Shown here one piece after another: positions 36,104-44,380 of a stretch of DNA of 64,000 bases. A model generated the notes under the pieces. It was not told the DNA's origin. It ran no database searches and was given only the letters and a program-made list of their open reading frames with translations. Position 1 is the stretch's first letter. Each line of letters starts with the position of its first letter. Position numbers and translations under genes: made by a program. Source of the stretch: an uncultured Candidatus Melainabacteria bacterium (GTDB lineage: Bacteria; Cyanobacteriota; Vampirovibrionia; Gastranaerophilales; Gastranaerophilaceae); the NCBI GenBank assembly GCA_934757275.1, contig CAKVLN010000003.1:171629-235628 (forward strand), written 5' to 3'.

Positions 36104-36634
36104 TTATTTTTTCGGTTCAAACAAATTACCCACGTTTACGCCTTCGAGTTTTAGTAGGGCGAGTTTTGTTTGTATGCCGCCTGCGTAGCCTGTTAGGCTG
36201 CCATTTGCCCCTACTACTCGGTGGCAGGGTATTATTATTGAAACGGGGTTATGTCCAACTGCTCCGCCGATGGCTTGAGCAGACATTCTTGTTTTCCCCT
36301 GTTCTTTTGCAATGATTTTTGCAAGGTCGCCATAAGTCCAAACCTCGCCATAAGGAATTTCACAAAGTAGTTGCCAAACTCGTTGTCTAAAATCGTTACC
36401 CATAGGTGCAAGTGAAAATTCTGCAATTTCTGGTTTTTCACCTCTAAAATATCTCTCAAGCCAAGCTTTAGTAAGCTTAAATATTTCAAGTTCATTATTT
36501 TCACTAATTTCAGTGCCAATTGTATCGCAAAAGAATTTTTGTCCTTCCAGCCAAAGTCCAACAAGCCTTTCCCGCTCATCGCAAGCAAGTGTATATTTCC
36601 CAATTGGCGATTGACAAGTCGTAATATAATACAT
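36104..36634 (-). CDS. ogt: Methylated-DNA-protein cysteine methyltransferase
   Basis: A 176-residue alkyltransferase with the acceptor Cys137 in IIPCHRVVGANGSLTGYAGG and the DNA-binding helix RMSAQAIGGAVGHNP. It takes the alkyl group from O6-alkylguanine in a single-turnover reaction. It is full length for Ogt. It is divergent from the gene at 36728. Confidence 0.95.
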   Translation of the reverse strand: MYYITTCQSPIGKYTLACDERERLVGLWLEGQKFFCDTIGTEISENNELEIFKLTKAWLERYFRGEKPEIAEFSLAPMGNDFRQRVWQLLCEIPYGEVWTYGDLAKIIAKEQGKTRMSAQAIGGAVGHNPVSIIIPCHRVVGANGSLTGYAGGIQTKLALLKLEGVNVGNLFEPKK

Positions 36635-36727
36635 TTAAACAAAGTCCTTTTTTTAAATTATATAATAAAACTTGAGTTTTTCTAATAGCAAAAAATTCTT
36701 TCATCTGTTTTATATAAAACATAAGAT

Positions 36728-37723
36728 ATGTACATAAATTCAATTTACAAAAATTTTTATACTCCACAGAAAATCTCTTCCTACACTCAAAACTTGCAAC
36801 CCACAAGTGCAAGGTTTTGTCCTTCTTTTGAAGGTGATGTTTTTATTCTTAATGGTGCTTCTAAGGCTCTTAAAGATAACAAATCAAATTTTCACACAAA
36901 GCTAGGACAAATATTATCTACAACCAAAGAGAAAATTTTCACCAGCAGCAAACCGCAAATTGTTGAGCGAGAAGAAGGGTTAGCAAATAGTTGTTTAGTA
37001 GATACCGTGAAAATGGCTTTTATTAATACAAGAAGTCTATTAGAAGACATTGATTGTTTTGACGCCAAAGATTTGACTCAACTGACAGAAGAACAAAAAA
37101 GAATCATGAGAAAAGGTGTAAAAAGCCCATATTTTATATATCAGAGTTTTTCGATTGCAAACGATGCAGATAAATACATAAAAGAAGCTAAAAGTTTAAA
37201 ATCACAATTAGAACAAAGATTTCCAGATGGTTTTTCAGTTGTTTCAGTCGGAAGTTCACCTTCGGTTTTGTGCGACATTCTAAAACTAGAGAACATAAAT
37301 GTGAAATACCTACCGTTTTCTAGAGTTTTAGGCTTTGCGTTTGAACCTAATTGCAAAGATTTTAAAAAGCTATACAAAGAAGCTGATATCACCAGCGATT
37401 TTATTAACAACGAAAAAAATGTTGTTTTTCTTGATTACACTTATTCTGGCAAATGCCTAAAAGCTATAAAAGCAATTACTGAAGAAATGTTTGACAAACA
37501 AAAAAATGTACACTTTTTAAGCATAAATAAAGATTTAAAGCTAGATGATGAATTTGTAGAACTTTATTTAAAATCGTCCAATAATGGAGCTTTTTCGTTT
37601 GTTTCACCGATGCCTAATTTAGAATCGCTCAAACAATATGTAAACCACAAATCAATCTTCAAACCTTCGTTTCCTGCTAAACTTATGAGATTTGCGATAT
37701 TAGATAAATACGGGAAAGTTTAA
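36728..37723 (+). CDS. Unknown protein, 331 aa
   Basis: No family is recognised with confidence. The first ~40 residues are low complexity and include SARFCPSFEGD, similar to N-terminal motifs at 10712 and 47276. The middle has SVVSVGSSPSVLCDIL and later NVVFLDYTYSGKCLKAI, spaced and shaped somewhat like the PRPP-binding loop of phosphoribosyltransferases; this is a weak resemblance. No signal peptide or membrane helix. No good Shine-Dalgarno: TATAAA lies nine bases before the ATG. Confidence 0.65.
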   Translation: MYINSIYKNFYTPQKISSYTQNLQPTSARFCPSFEGDVFILNGASKALKDNKSNFHTKLGQILSTTKEKIFTSSKPQIVEREEGLANSCLVDTVKMAFINTRSLLEDIDCFDAKDLTQLTEEQKRIMRKGVKSPYFIYQSFSIANDADKYIKEAKSLKSQLEQRFPDGFSVVSVGSSPSVLCDILKLENINVKYLPFSRVLGFAFEPNCKDFKKLYKEADITSDFINNEKNVVFLDYTYSGKCLKAIKAITEEMFDKQKNVHFLSINKDLKLDDEFVELYLKSSNNGAFSFVSPMPNLESLKQYVNHKSIFKPSFPAKLMRFAILDKYGKV

Positions 37724-37726
37724 AAT

Positions 37727-37767
37727 TTGTCGTGTTCAATGAAAATTGTTGAACACGATCTACACCT
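37727..37767. repeat. 41-bp palindromic repeat, left copy
   Basis: Contains the hairpin CGTGTTCAA / TTGAACACG. It matches 38235-38275 at 39 of 41 positions in the same orientation; the two bracket the TIGR04076 gene. This copy overlaps that gene's stop codon. Confidence 0.9.
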
Positions 37768-38155
37768 AATAATCTATTCTTTCAATCTTGAAAATGACTG
37801 GTCTTGTGCCATCGGAGCAACAGGTTATCATTGTATTTTCATTTTTTATCCAGCCTTTCATTATAGAGCCGCCTTGCAAGCCAGTATAAATATAACGAGA
37901 AATTGCGTCCCACGCTTCTGAACAATGTGGCATTTTAGGTCCACCCGCAATTGTATCTGGATTATAGTTGGTTTTGGTTAAAGTATTTAATCCCAGATGC
38001 CAAAAATCGTCTTTGCCATCTTCTCTTTCAAAAATAAACTCATCACCAATGTTATAACATGGACAAGCACCTGCATTCGGGTCAGTACAATATTGTTGTT
38101 GCAATTCTGGGTATAATTTTTTGTCAATAACTGTTAATTTTACTTTGTGTTTCAT
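37766..38155 (-). CDS. TIGR04076 family protein
   Basis: A 129-residue protein with the family pattern: VKLTVIDKKLYPEL at the start, Cys-rich GACPCYNIGDEFIF, PHCSEAWDAISRYI, and the ending CCSDGTRPVIFKIER. The conserved cysteines suggest metal or redox chemistry, but the function of the family is unknown to me. GAGG lies before the ATG. The gene is the only one between two copies of a 41-bp repeat. Confidence 0.8.
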   Translation of the reverse strand: MKHKVKLTVIDKKLYPELQQQYCTDPNAGACPCYNIGDEFIFEREDGKDDFWHLGLNTLTKTNYNPDTIAGGPKMPHCSEAWDAISRYIYTGLQGGSIMKGWIKNENTMITCCSDGTRPVIFKIERIDY

Positions 38156-38234
38156 TTTTCACCTCAACTTATTTATATTTTACTATAATCTTATTTATAA
38201 AAAAGCAAGGGTGAGTAATGGTTTTCTATTTTAC

Positions 38235-38275
38235 TTGTCGTGTTCAATGAAAATAGTTGAACACGAACTACACCT
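38235..38275. repeat. 41-bp palindromic repeat, right copy
   Basis: Same unit and orientation as 37727-37767; differs by two T-to-A changes. It lies 80 bases upstream of the TIGR04076 start and just before the lptC promoter. Confidence 0.9.
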
Positions 38276-38301
38276 TTTGTAATTCTCAATTTTTCTTCTT
38301 G

Positions 38302-38330
38302 TGTACATTTCTTAACCACTGTGATAAAAT
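38302..38330 (+). promoter_or_regulatory. Promoter giving a leaderless lptC mRNA
   Basis: TGTACA (38302-38307), 17 bases and TAAAAT (38325-38330), then six bases to the ATG at 38337. Confidence 0.55.
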
Positions 38331-38336
38331 TTTGGT

Positions 38337-38945
38337 ATGGAATATTTCAAAAAATTATACGAAAAGTTCAAGGGATTGGATAAGAAGAAGCGCAACTATC
38401 TTATTGCCGTTTTTGCCGTTGTTTTTGTCATGGCTTGGGCGTTTATTTCTGCTGGCGTAATTACTGCAAATTTCAACCGTTCGCAATTAAAAAACTCTGA
38501 AAACGAGCAGAAAGTTGATGCTTCTGGCATAATCATTACCGAAACAAAAGATGGTAACAAATACTTTGAAATATATGGCGAAACAGGGCATTATAGCAAT
38601 GACCACAGTATCGCAACCCTAAACAATGTTATTGGCAACTTCTACAAAGAAAATAAAGTTGCAATGAGTTTTCAATCTTCAAAAGGCACTTATGACGAAA
38701 ATACTGGAATCATAACGCTTTATGAAAACACTTACATTGTGCTTGAAGATGGAACTTCTCTAAACACTGATAAACTAACTTGGTACGGCAATGATAAGCA
38801 GACTGTTGCAGAAGGTCACGTCTTAATCAAAAAAGATAAACAAATGATTGCAACAGCTCAAAAGGGTGTAATTGACGCTGGTTATGAAAAATTTAGAATC
38901 ATCGGTAAAACCAAAACAAAGATTTTTAGCGATAAGGAGAAATAA
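38337..38945 (+). CDS. LptC-like LPS export protein
   Basis: A 202-residue protein with one N-terminal membrane helix (about 22-44) and a beta-jellyroll domain (about 60-195): YGETGHYSNDHSIATLNNVI, SSKGTYDENTGIITLYENTYIVLEDGTSLNTDKLTW, AEGHVLIKK. This is the LptC fold, which bridges the inner membrane LptB2FG complex to LptA. It directly precedes an LptA-like gene. Confidence 0.8.
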   Translation: MEYFKKLYEKFKGLDKKKRNYLIAVFAVVFVMAWAFISAGVITANFNRSQLKNSENEQKVDASGIIITETKDGNKYFEIYGETGHYSNDHSIATLNNVIGNFYKENKVAMSFQSSKGTYDENTGIITLYENTYIVLEDGTSLNTDKLTWYGNDKQTVAEGHVLIKKDKQMIATAQKGVIDAGYEKFRIIGKTKTKIFSDKEK

Positions 38946-38952
38946 AAAAATA

Positions 38953-39909
38953 ATGAAAAAGATTTTAATAGTCGCATTACTTATATTATCAAGCTTAGCG
39001 GTTTTTTCATCTGATTTAATAATCGAATCTAAAACCCAAACTTTTTCTGATGCTGAACACAAAATCAAACTTGATGGCGGTGTTAAAGTTAAACTTGATA
39101 ACTTAACTGTACAAAGTGATAGAGCGGACGTATCAATTAGACGTAACAACAAGCTTGATACTGCAACTTTTTATGACAAACCTTACGCTTTTGAAATAAA
39201 TGAAAACAAAAAAAGAGAAGTTAAAGCAAACATCTTGCAAGTATCTCTAATTAACAAAGTCGTTAGAGCCGAAGGCGAAGCCCAGTCTGTAATTACAGAA
39301 GGCAACACGCCAATCGTTGTTATTAACGCAGATGTTCAAGAATATGACACAAAAAGCAGTGTTATGGTTTGTACTGGCGGTGTAACCATTAAGTACAAAG
39401 ACATTGATACTTATTCAGACAAAGCTGTAATCATTGCCGACCAAAAGGGCGGTTTAAGAAAAATCGATTTAATCGGTAATGCTAAGGTTAAACAAGAACA
39501 AAATGAATCAGAAGGACACCACTTTGTATACAATCCGATTACAGAAGAAATGAGTGTTTCTGGCAACACAAAAACAATTGCGATTTCAGATGATGGCAAA
39601 AAATTAACTATCCACTCTGATTATCAACAATATAGCAAACACCAAAATACTTATGTAGGTAGCGGTCACGTTAAAGTTTGGTATGATGATTATTATGCAC
39701 AAGGTCCAAAAGTTTCAGTATTCCCAGATGCTAAAACCAATAAGCCAAACGAAGTTTATTTCGTAGGTCGTTCAAAAATTGTTCAACAAGACAAAGATAT
39801 TATTGCAGACAAAATCAAAATGACAATGGAGCCAAAAGATTTTATTGCAGAAGGAAATGTTAGAACAATTATTCACAACATTGATACAAAAGACGAAGAG
39901 GACTTATAG
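38953..39909 (+). CDS. LptA/OstA-like periplasmic protein
   Basis: A 318-residue exported protein. Starting at 38953 gives a clean signal peptide (MKKILIVALLILSSLAVFSS); the frame opens earlier (38872) without support. AAGGAG lies upstream. Repeated OstA strands follow, with phrases such as LDGGVKVKLDNLTVQSDRAD, ALPIKS-free VCTGGVTIKYKDIDTYSDKA and GSGHVKVWYDDYYAQG. It is longer than E. coli LptA, apparently two jellyroll units. It should carry LPS or a similar lipid across the periplasm. Confidence 0.8.
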   Translation: MKKILIVALLILSSLAVFSSDLIIESKTQTFSDAEHKIKLDGGVKVKLDNLTVQSDRADVSIRRNNKLDTATFYDKPYAFEINENKKREVKANILQVSLINKVVRAEGEAQSVITEGNTPIVVINADVQEYDTKSSVMVCTGGVTIKYKDIDTYSDKAVIIADQKGGLRKIDLIGNAKVKQEQNESEGHHFVYNPITEEMSVSGNTKTIAISDDGKKLTIHSDYQQYSKHQNTYVGSGHVKVWYDDYYAQGPKVSVFPDAKTNKPNEVYFVGRSKIVQQDKDIIADKIKMTMEPKDFIAEGNVRTIIHNIDTKDEEDL

Positions 39910-40677
39910 ATGTCAGAAAAAATTGATAAGGCGATGAGCCTATTTAAGGAACGTAAGTACAAAGAAGCTATTGACGCTTTTCATTCTGTTTTGGAAACAG
40001 AACCAGACAATGCTGACATATATAACAACCTTGGAGTTGCGTATTCTTGCTTGGCGAACTTTGAGCAAGCTGAAAACTACTATGTTAAGGCGCTTGAACT
40101 AGATCCTGAACTTGCACAAGCATATATAAATCTATCTGATTTGTATTATAAGGCTGGCGATTTGGCGTCTGCTGTTGGAACTTTGCAAAGAGGAAGTTAC
40201 GAATTGCAGGACAACTTGGCAATTGCACACTTGCTCGCTAGAGTTTATATTGAAGACCAACGCTGGGACGACGCAATTGATGAATTGGAAAGAGTTTTAG
40301 ATGGCGAGCCTGAAAACTATGACGCATATTATGATTTGGGTCATGTGTATTTTGAGCTTGGTGACTACGAAAGTGCAATTTCAAATTTTGAAACCGTTAT
40401 AACTTATCAAGAAAACAATGAACTTTTGTATTACGCACTAGCTCAAGCTTATGAGGCAAACAACGAAATCGATAAAGCAATTTCTAATTACTTAAAAGCA
40501 ATTGCCGTAAATGACAAATTTACACTTGCTTATAAAAAAGTTGGCGTTTTGTTTTTGGCAAGAAATGACTACGAGGACGCTATTGAGTATTTTGAAGACT
40601 ATCTTAACTTCGACATTCCGCAAGAAGAAAAAGATAGCGTTGAAAAACTAATCGAGCGCATTAAAGCTAAAATTTAG
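39910..40677 (+). CDS. TPR-repeat protein, 255 aa
   Basis: About seven tetratricopeptide repeats span nearly the whole protein (for example PDNADIYNNLGVAYSCLANF and NYDAYYDLGHVYFELGDYE). There is no signal peptide, so it is probably a cytoplasmic scaffold. The ATG follows the LptA-like stop with no gap, so the genes are co-translated; a link to envelope assembly is only inferred from that. Confidence 0.9.
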   Translation: MSEKIDKAMSLFKERKYKEAIDAFHSVLETEPDNADIYNNLGVAYSCLANFEQAENYYVKALELDPELAQAYINLSDLYYKAGDLASAVGTLQRGSYELQDNLAIAHLLARVYIEDQRWDDAIDELERVLDGEPENYDAYYDLGHVYFELGDYESAISNFETVITYQENNELLYYALAQAYEANNEIDKAISNYLKAIAVNDKFTLAYKKVGVLFLARNDYEDAIEYFEDYLNFDIPQEEKDSVEKLIERIKAKI

Positions 40678-40710
40678 TCTTCTCAAAATTGTTTATGCTA
40701 AAATTAAGTA

Positions 40711-41796
40711 ATGAAGGACAAATATTGGATAGCGTTTTCTGCAATAGAACAACTTGACTCAACTTTTATCCAAAGGTTGTATAATTATTTTGGCGATATT
40801 GAAATTGCTTTTAATGCAGAACTCAAAGACCTCAAAGAGATTGAAGGCTTGAGTGTTAAAAAGGCTGAAAATTTTATCGAAAAAAAGAAAAATATTAACC
40901 CTGATAAAGCTTTAGAAGAAGTTTTAAAACGTAATATTAAATTCATAACGTTTGATTCTTCTGATTATCCTTATATGCTTTCGCAGATTTCAAACCCACC
41001 AATGACAATCTTCTATAAAGGCGATTTGTTGACTTGTAACTTAGATAGAACGGTAGCTTTTGTTGGTTCAAGAAGAGCTAGTTTAAATGGCAAAGACGGA
41101 GTTAAGCGTGTAATTTCTGATTTGAGAAACACTGATGTATGTATAGTTTCGGGTTTAGCCTCTGGAATTGATGCGATTTCTCACGAAAGCGCAATTAATA
41201 ATAATTTAAAGACTATTGGAGTAATTGCAAGCGGTTTTGACTACACTTACCCAGAATCAAATAAATACCTTTATGAAAAAATTGAGCAAGAGGCTGGCGC
41301 AGTTATAAGCGAATACTATCCGACCTTTCAGCCACTAAAATTCCGTTTCCCACAAAGAAACAGGATTGTTACAGGCTTATCTTTTGGAACGGTTGTTGGT
41401 GAAGCTGCACTGAAAAGTGGCGCATTAATTTCTGCAAACCTTACGCTAGAACAAGGACGAGAATTGATGTGTATACCTGGAGCAATCAATAATGTAAACA
41501 CAGAAGGTATTTACAAACTAATAAAAGATGGTGCATCAATAGTGACTAGCGGTGATGACATATTAAACGCATTAGGCTGGGAAATTAAAAAAGTTCAACC
41601 GAAAAATGAAACGAATTTATCATTAAATCCGCAAGAAAAAATAATTTTTGATATAATAGGAGTTGAACCCAAAGGGTTTGATGAAATTCAAGCAGAAACA
41701 AAGCTTGAAACAGATGAGCTTTTATCTCTTTTGACTATGATGGAGATAAAGAGCTTGGTGGAACATATAGACGGAGATAGGTATAAAAGGGCATGA
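40711..41796 (+). CDS. dprA: DNA processing protein DprA
   Basis: A 361-residue DprA/Smf. A helical SAM-like N-terminus precedes the Rossmann domain with VAFVGSRRAS, SGLASGIDAISHE, GVIASGFDYTYPESN, SEYYPTFQPLKFRFPQRNRIV and GALISANLTLEQGRE. A C-terminal winged helix (about 300-360) follows. DprA loads RecA on incoming single-stranded DNA in transformation. TAAAAT with an extended TGC (40699-40704) ends six bases before the ATG, so it has its own leaderless promoter although it overlaps topA downstream. Confidence 0.95.
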   Translation: MKDKYWIAFSAIEQLDSTFIQRLYNYFGDIEIAFNAELKDLKEIEGLSVKKAENFIEKKKNINPDKALEEVLKRNIKFITFDSSDYPYMLSQISNPPMTIFYKGDLLTCNLDRTVAFVGSRRASLNGKDGVKRVISDLRNTDVCIVSGLASGIDAISHESAINNNLKTIGVIASGFDYTYPESNKYLYEKIEQEAGAVISEYYPTFQPLKFRFPQRNRIVTGLSFGTVVGEAALKSGALISANLTLEQGRELMCIPGAINNVNTEGIYKLIKDGASIVTSGDDILNALGWEIKKVQPKNETNLSLNPQEKIIFDIIGVEPKGFDEIQAETKLETDELLSLLTMMEIKSLVEHIDGDRYKRA

Positions 41797-44078
41797 CAAC
41801 TGCAACTGCTGTAAAAAAAACGACCAAATCAAAAAAGGAGAAGGCTTTAGTAATAGTCGAATCTCCTGCAAAGTCAAAAACAATTAAGAAGATTTTAGGC
41901 GACGGCTATCAAATTGAAGCAAGTTTTGGTCATGTAAGAAATTTGCCTGACAACACTCTTGGTTTTGACGTGGAACATGACTTTCAACCTACTTACGTTA
42001 TTATTCCAGAAAAGAAAAAAGTTGTTACAAAATTGAACGACCTTGCAAAACGTTCTGACAAGATTTACCTAGCTTCCGACCCCGACCGTGAAGGGGAAGC
42101 AATTGCTTGGCACGTTAGAGAACTTTTACAAGTTCCTGATGACAAAGTTTTTAGAATTGAGTTTAACGAAATTACGCCAAAAGCCGTGAAATATGCGGTT
42201 GAGCATTCTCGCCAAATTGATATGGATAAAGTTAAAGCGCAACAAACAAGACAAATCTTAGATAAACTTGTAGGTTACAAACTTTCGCCAGTTTTGTGGA
42301 AACAACTTGGCAATTACCACTTATCAGCAGGGCGTGTTCAATCAGTTGCTTTGCGTATGATTTGCGAAAGAGAAGAAGAGATTGAAGCATTTGTTCCAAA
42401 AGAATATTGGTCAATCCATACAATTATGGACAAAGATGGCAAACTCTTTGAGGCAGAGGTTAATAAGTATAAAAACAAAAAAATTGAAATCAATAACGAA
42501 GAAGAAGCAAACAAGATTAAGGAATTTTTGCTTAATCCTGATACAGAATTTGTTGTTGACAAGGTTACAAAAAAAGAAACCAAAAGAAAACCGACTGCAC
42601 CATTTATTACTTCAACATTACAACGTGCAGCCAGCTCTAAACTTGGTTTTGGCGTATCTAAAACAATGCAAGTTGCTCAAAAACTTTATGAAGGTATTGA
42701 AATCGATGGCACTCCAGTTGGTTTGATTACATATATGAGAACCGATAGTGTTCGTATTTCCGACGATGCGCACGAAATGGCGAAGAAATTTATTTTGGAC
42801 AATTATGGTGAAAAATATTATCCGCCAACTACAAATGTTTATGTAAAAGGTAAACAAAACGTGCAGGACGCCCACGAAGCCATTCGTCCTTCTTATCCTG
42901 AAAGAACTCCAGAAAGTATTAAACAGTATCTTGCACCAGACCAGTACAAGTTGTATAAGCTAATTTGGGAAAAATTCATGTCATCACAGATGGCTCCTGC
43001 TGAAATCGCAAACAAAACAATTGATATTAAGGCTGGTGATTATAACCTAAAAGCTGGTACTAGCAAAATTTTGTTTGATGGTTTCTTGAAACTGTACAAC
43101 GATGCAGACGAAGACGAAAAAGATGCTGATGCAAAAATTCCTGATTTAGAGAAAGATGACAAAGTTAAGTGTAAAGAAATCACGCCAAAACAACACTTTA
43201 CACAACCACCACCACGATACAACGAAGCGTCTTTGGTTAAAGCTTTGGAAGAACACGGAATCGGACGTCCGTCAACTTACGCAACAATTATTACGGTTAT
43301 TCAAACTCGTAAGTATGTTGAAAAACGAGATAAAGCACTTGTGCCTACTCTTCTTGGTAGAACCGTTTGCAAGCAGCTTGTTGACCAGTTCGCAAATATT
43401 ATGGATTATAAGTTTACGGCTGGCATGGAAGAAAAACTTGACGAAATCGCAGAAAAGAAGGCGGTTTGGAACGTTGTTCTTAAAGAATTTTACTCACCAT
43501 TTATGGAAGTGGTTAATTCTGTTATGAAAACGGCTCAAAGAGTAAATATTGAAAGCGATAAGAAGTGTCCAAACTGCGGCAAAGTTATGTTGGTAAAAAC
43601 TAGCCGATTTGGCACGCAATTCTTGGGTTGCTCTGGTTATCCAGAATGTAAGACTATTATTTCTTTGAATAATAGTATGGAATTGGACGACGCAAATAAA
43701 GATGGTGAACCACAAACAGTTGATGAAAAATGCGACAAATGCGGTGGTGAAATGGTCATGAAAATTGGACCTTACGGCAAATACCTAGAATGCAAAGAAT
43801 GCGGTAACCGCAAAAAATATATTCGCTCAACTGGAGTTAAGTGTCCAAAATGCGGCGAAGGAATGATTGTTGAGAAAAAATCTAAGTACGGCAAAATCTT
43901 CTTTGGTTGTAATAGATATCCAGATTGTTCTTATGCTTTGTGGGACGAACCAACTGGCAACAAATGCCCAGAATGCGGCGAATTATTGTTAAAGAAAAAT
44001 ACTAAAAATGGTGTTTTTGAAGTTTGTTCAAGCAAAACTTGTTCTTATAAAAAAGCCATGGAAACTGAAGAAGGCTAA
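41793..44078 (+). CDS. topA: DNA topoisomerase I
   Basis: A 761-residue type IA topoisomerase. The TOPRIM domain begins KALVIVESPAKSKTIKKIL and includes SDPDREGEAIAWH; the active-site Tyr is in GLITYMRTDSVRI; RPSTYATII follows. The C-terminus has four zinc ribbons (CPNC, CDKC, CPKC, CPEC units, about 585-755). It relaxes negative supercoils. It overlaps dprA by 4 bases (ATGA), a pairing common in bacteria. Confidence 0.97.
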   Translation: MTTATAVKKTTKSKKEKALVIVESPAKSKTIKKILGDGYQIEASFGHVRNLPDNTLGFDVEHDFQPTYVIIPEKKKVVTKLNDLAKRSDKIYLASDPDREGEAIAWHVRELLQVPDDKVFRIEFNEITPKAVKYAVEHSRQIDMDKVKAQQTRQILDKLVGYKLSPVLWKQLGNYHLSAGRVQSVALRMICEREEEIEAFVPKEYWSIHTIMDKDGKLFEAEVNKYKNKKIEINNEEEANKIKEFLLNPDTEFVVDKVTKKETKRKPTAPFITSTLQRAASSKLGFGVSKTMQVAQKLYEGIEIDGTPVGLITYMRTDSVRISDDAHEMAKKFILDNYGEKYYPPTTNVYVKGKQNVQDAHEAIRPSYPERTPESIKQYLAPDQYKLYKLIWEKFMSSQMAPAEIANKTIDIKAGDYNLKAGTSKILFDGFLKLYNDADEDEKDADAKIPDLEKDDKVKCKEITPKQHFTQPPPRYNEASLVKALEEHGIGRPSTYATIITVIQTRKYVEKRDKALVPTLLGRTVCKQLVDQFANIMDYKFTAGMEEKLDEIAEKKAVWNVVLKEFYSPFMEVVNSVMKTAQRVNIESDKKCPNCGKVMLVKTSRFGTQFLGCSGYPECKTIISLNNSMELDDANKDGEPQTVDEKCDKCGGEMVMKIGPYGKYLECKECGNRKKYIRSTGVKCPKCGEGMIVEKKSKYGKIFFGCNRYPDCSYALWDEPTGNKCPECGELLLKKNTKNGVFEVCSSKTCSYKKAMETEEG

Positions 44079-44144
44079 AAGTTATTTGATGCTAACACCC
44101 AGCAAGCAAGTTTTGGGTTGTTCAAGTCGCCAAGCAAATTAAAA

Positions 44145-44241
44145 TGGATTACTTCGTCGCTCACGCTCCTAATAATGACTAGGCCTAAAAACTACTAGTT
44201 GAGCGTCATTGCGAGAAAATCGTAAGATTTTCGTGGCAATC
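44145..44241 (-). repeat. Interspersed palindromic repeat, copy B
   Basis: Inverted relative to copy A at 18326-18420 and containing both conserved blocks: core 44205-44241 and second block about 44145-44178. It fills most of the gene-free stretch 44079-44380, where I see nothing else except the leader of the next gene. Confidence 0.75.
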
Positions 44242-44380
44242 AATTAACATCTAAAATATATTAAAAATATTATTACGATTTCTTAACAATTCTCAAATTT
44301 TAATTAGACAACTCATTTCTCAAACTAGGCGATATGAAATTTTTCATAAGAAAATACAATTTTACTGATGAGGAGAAATT

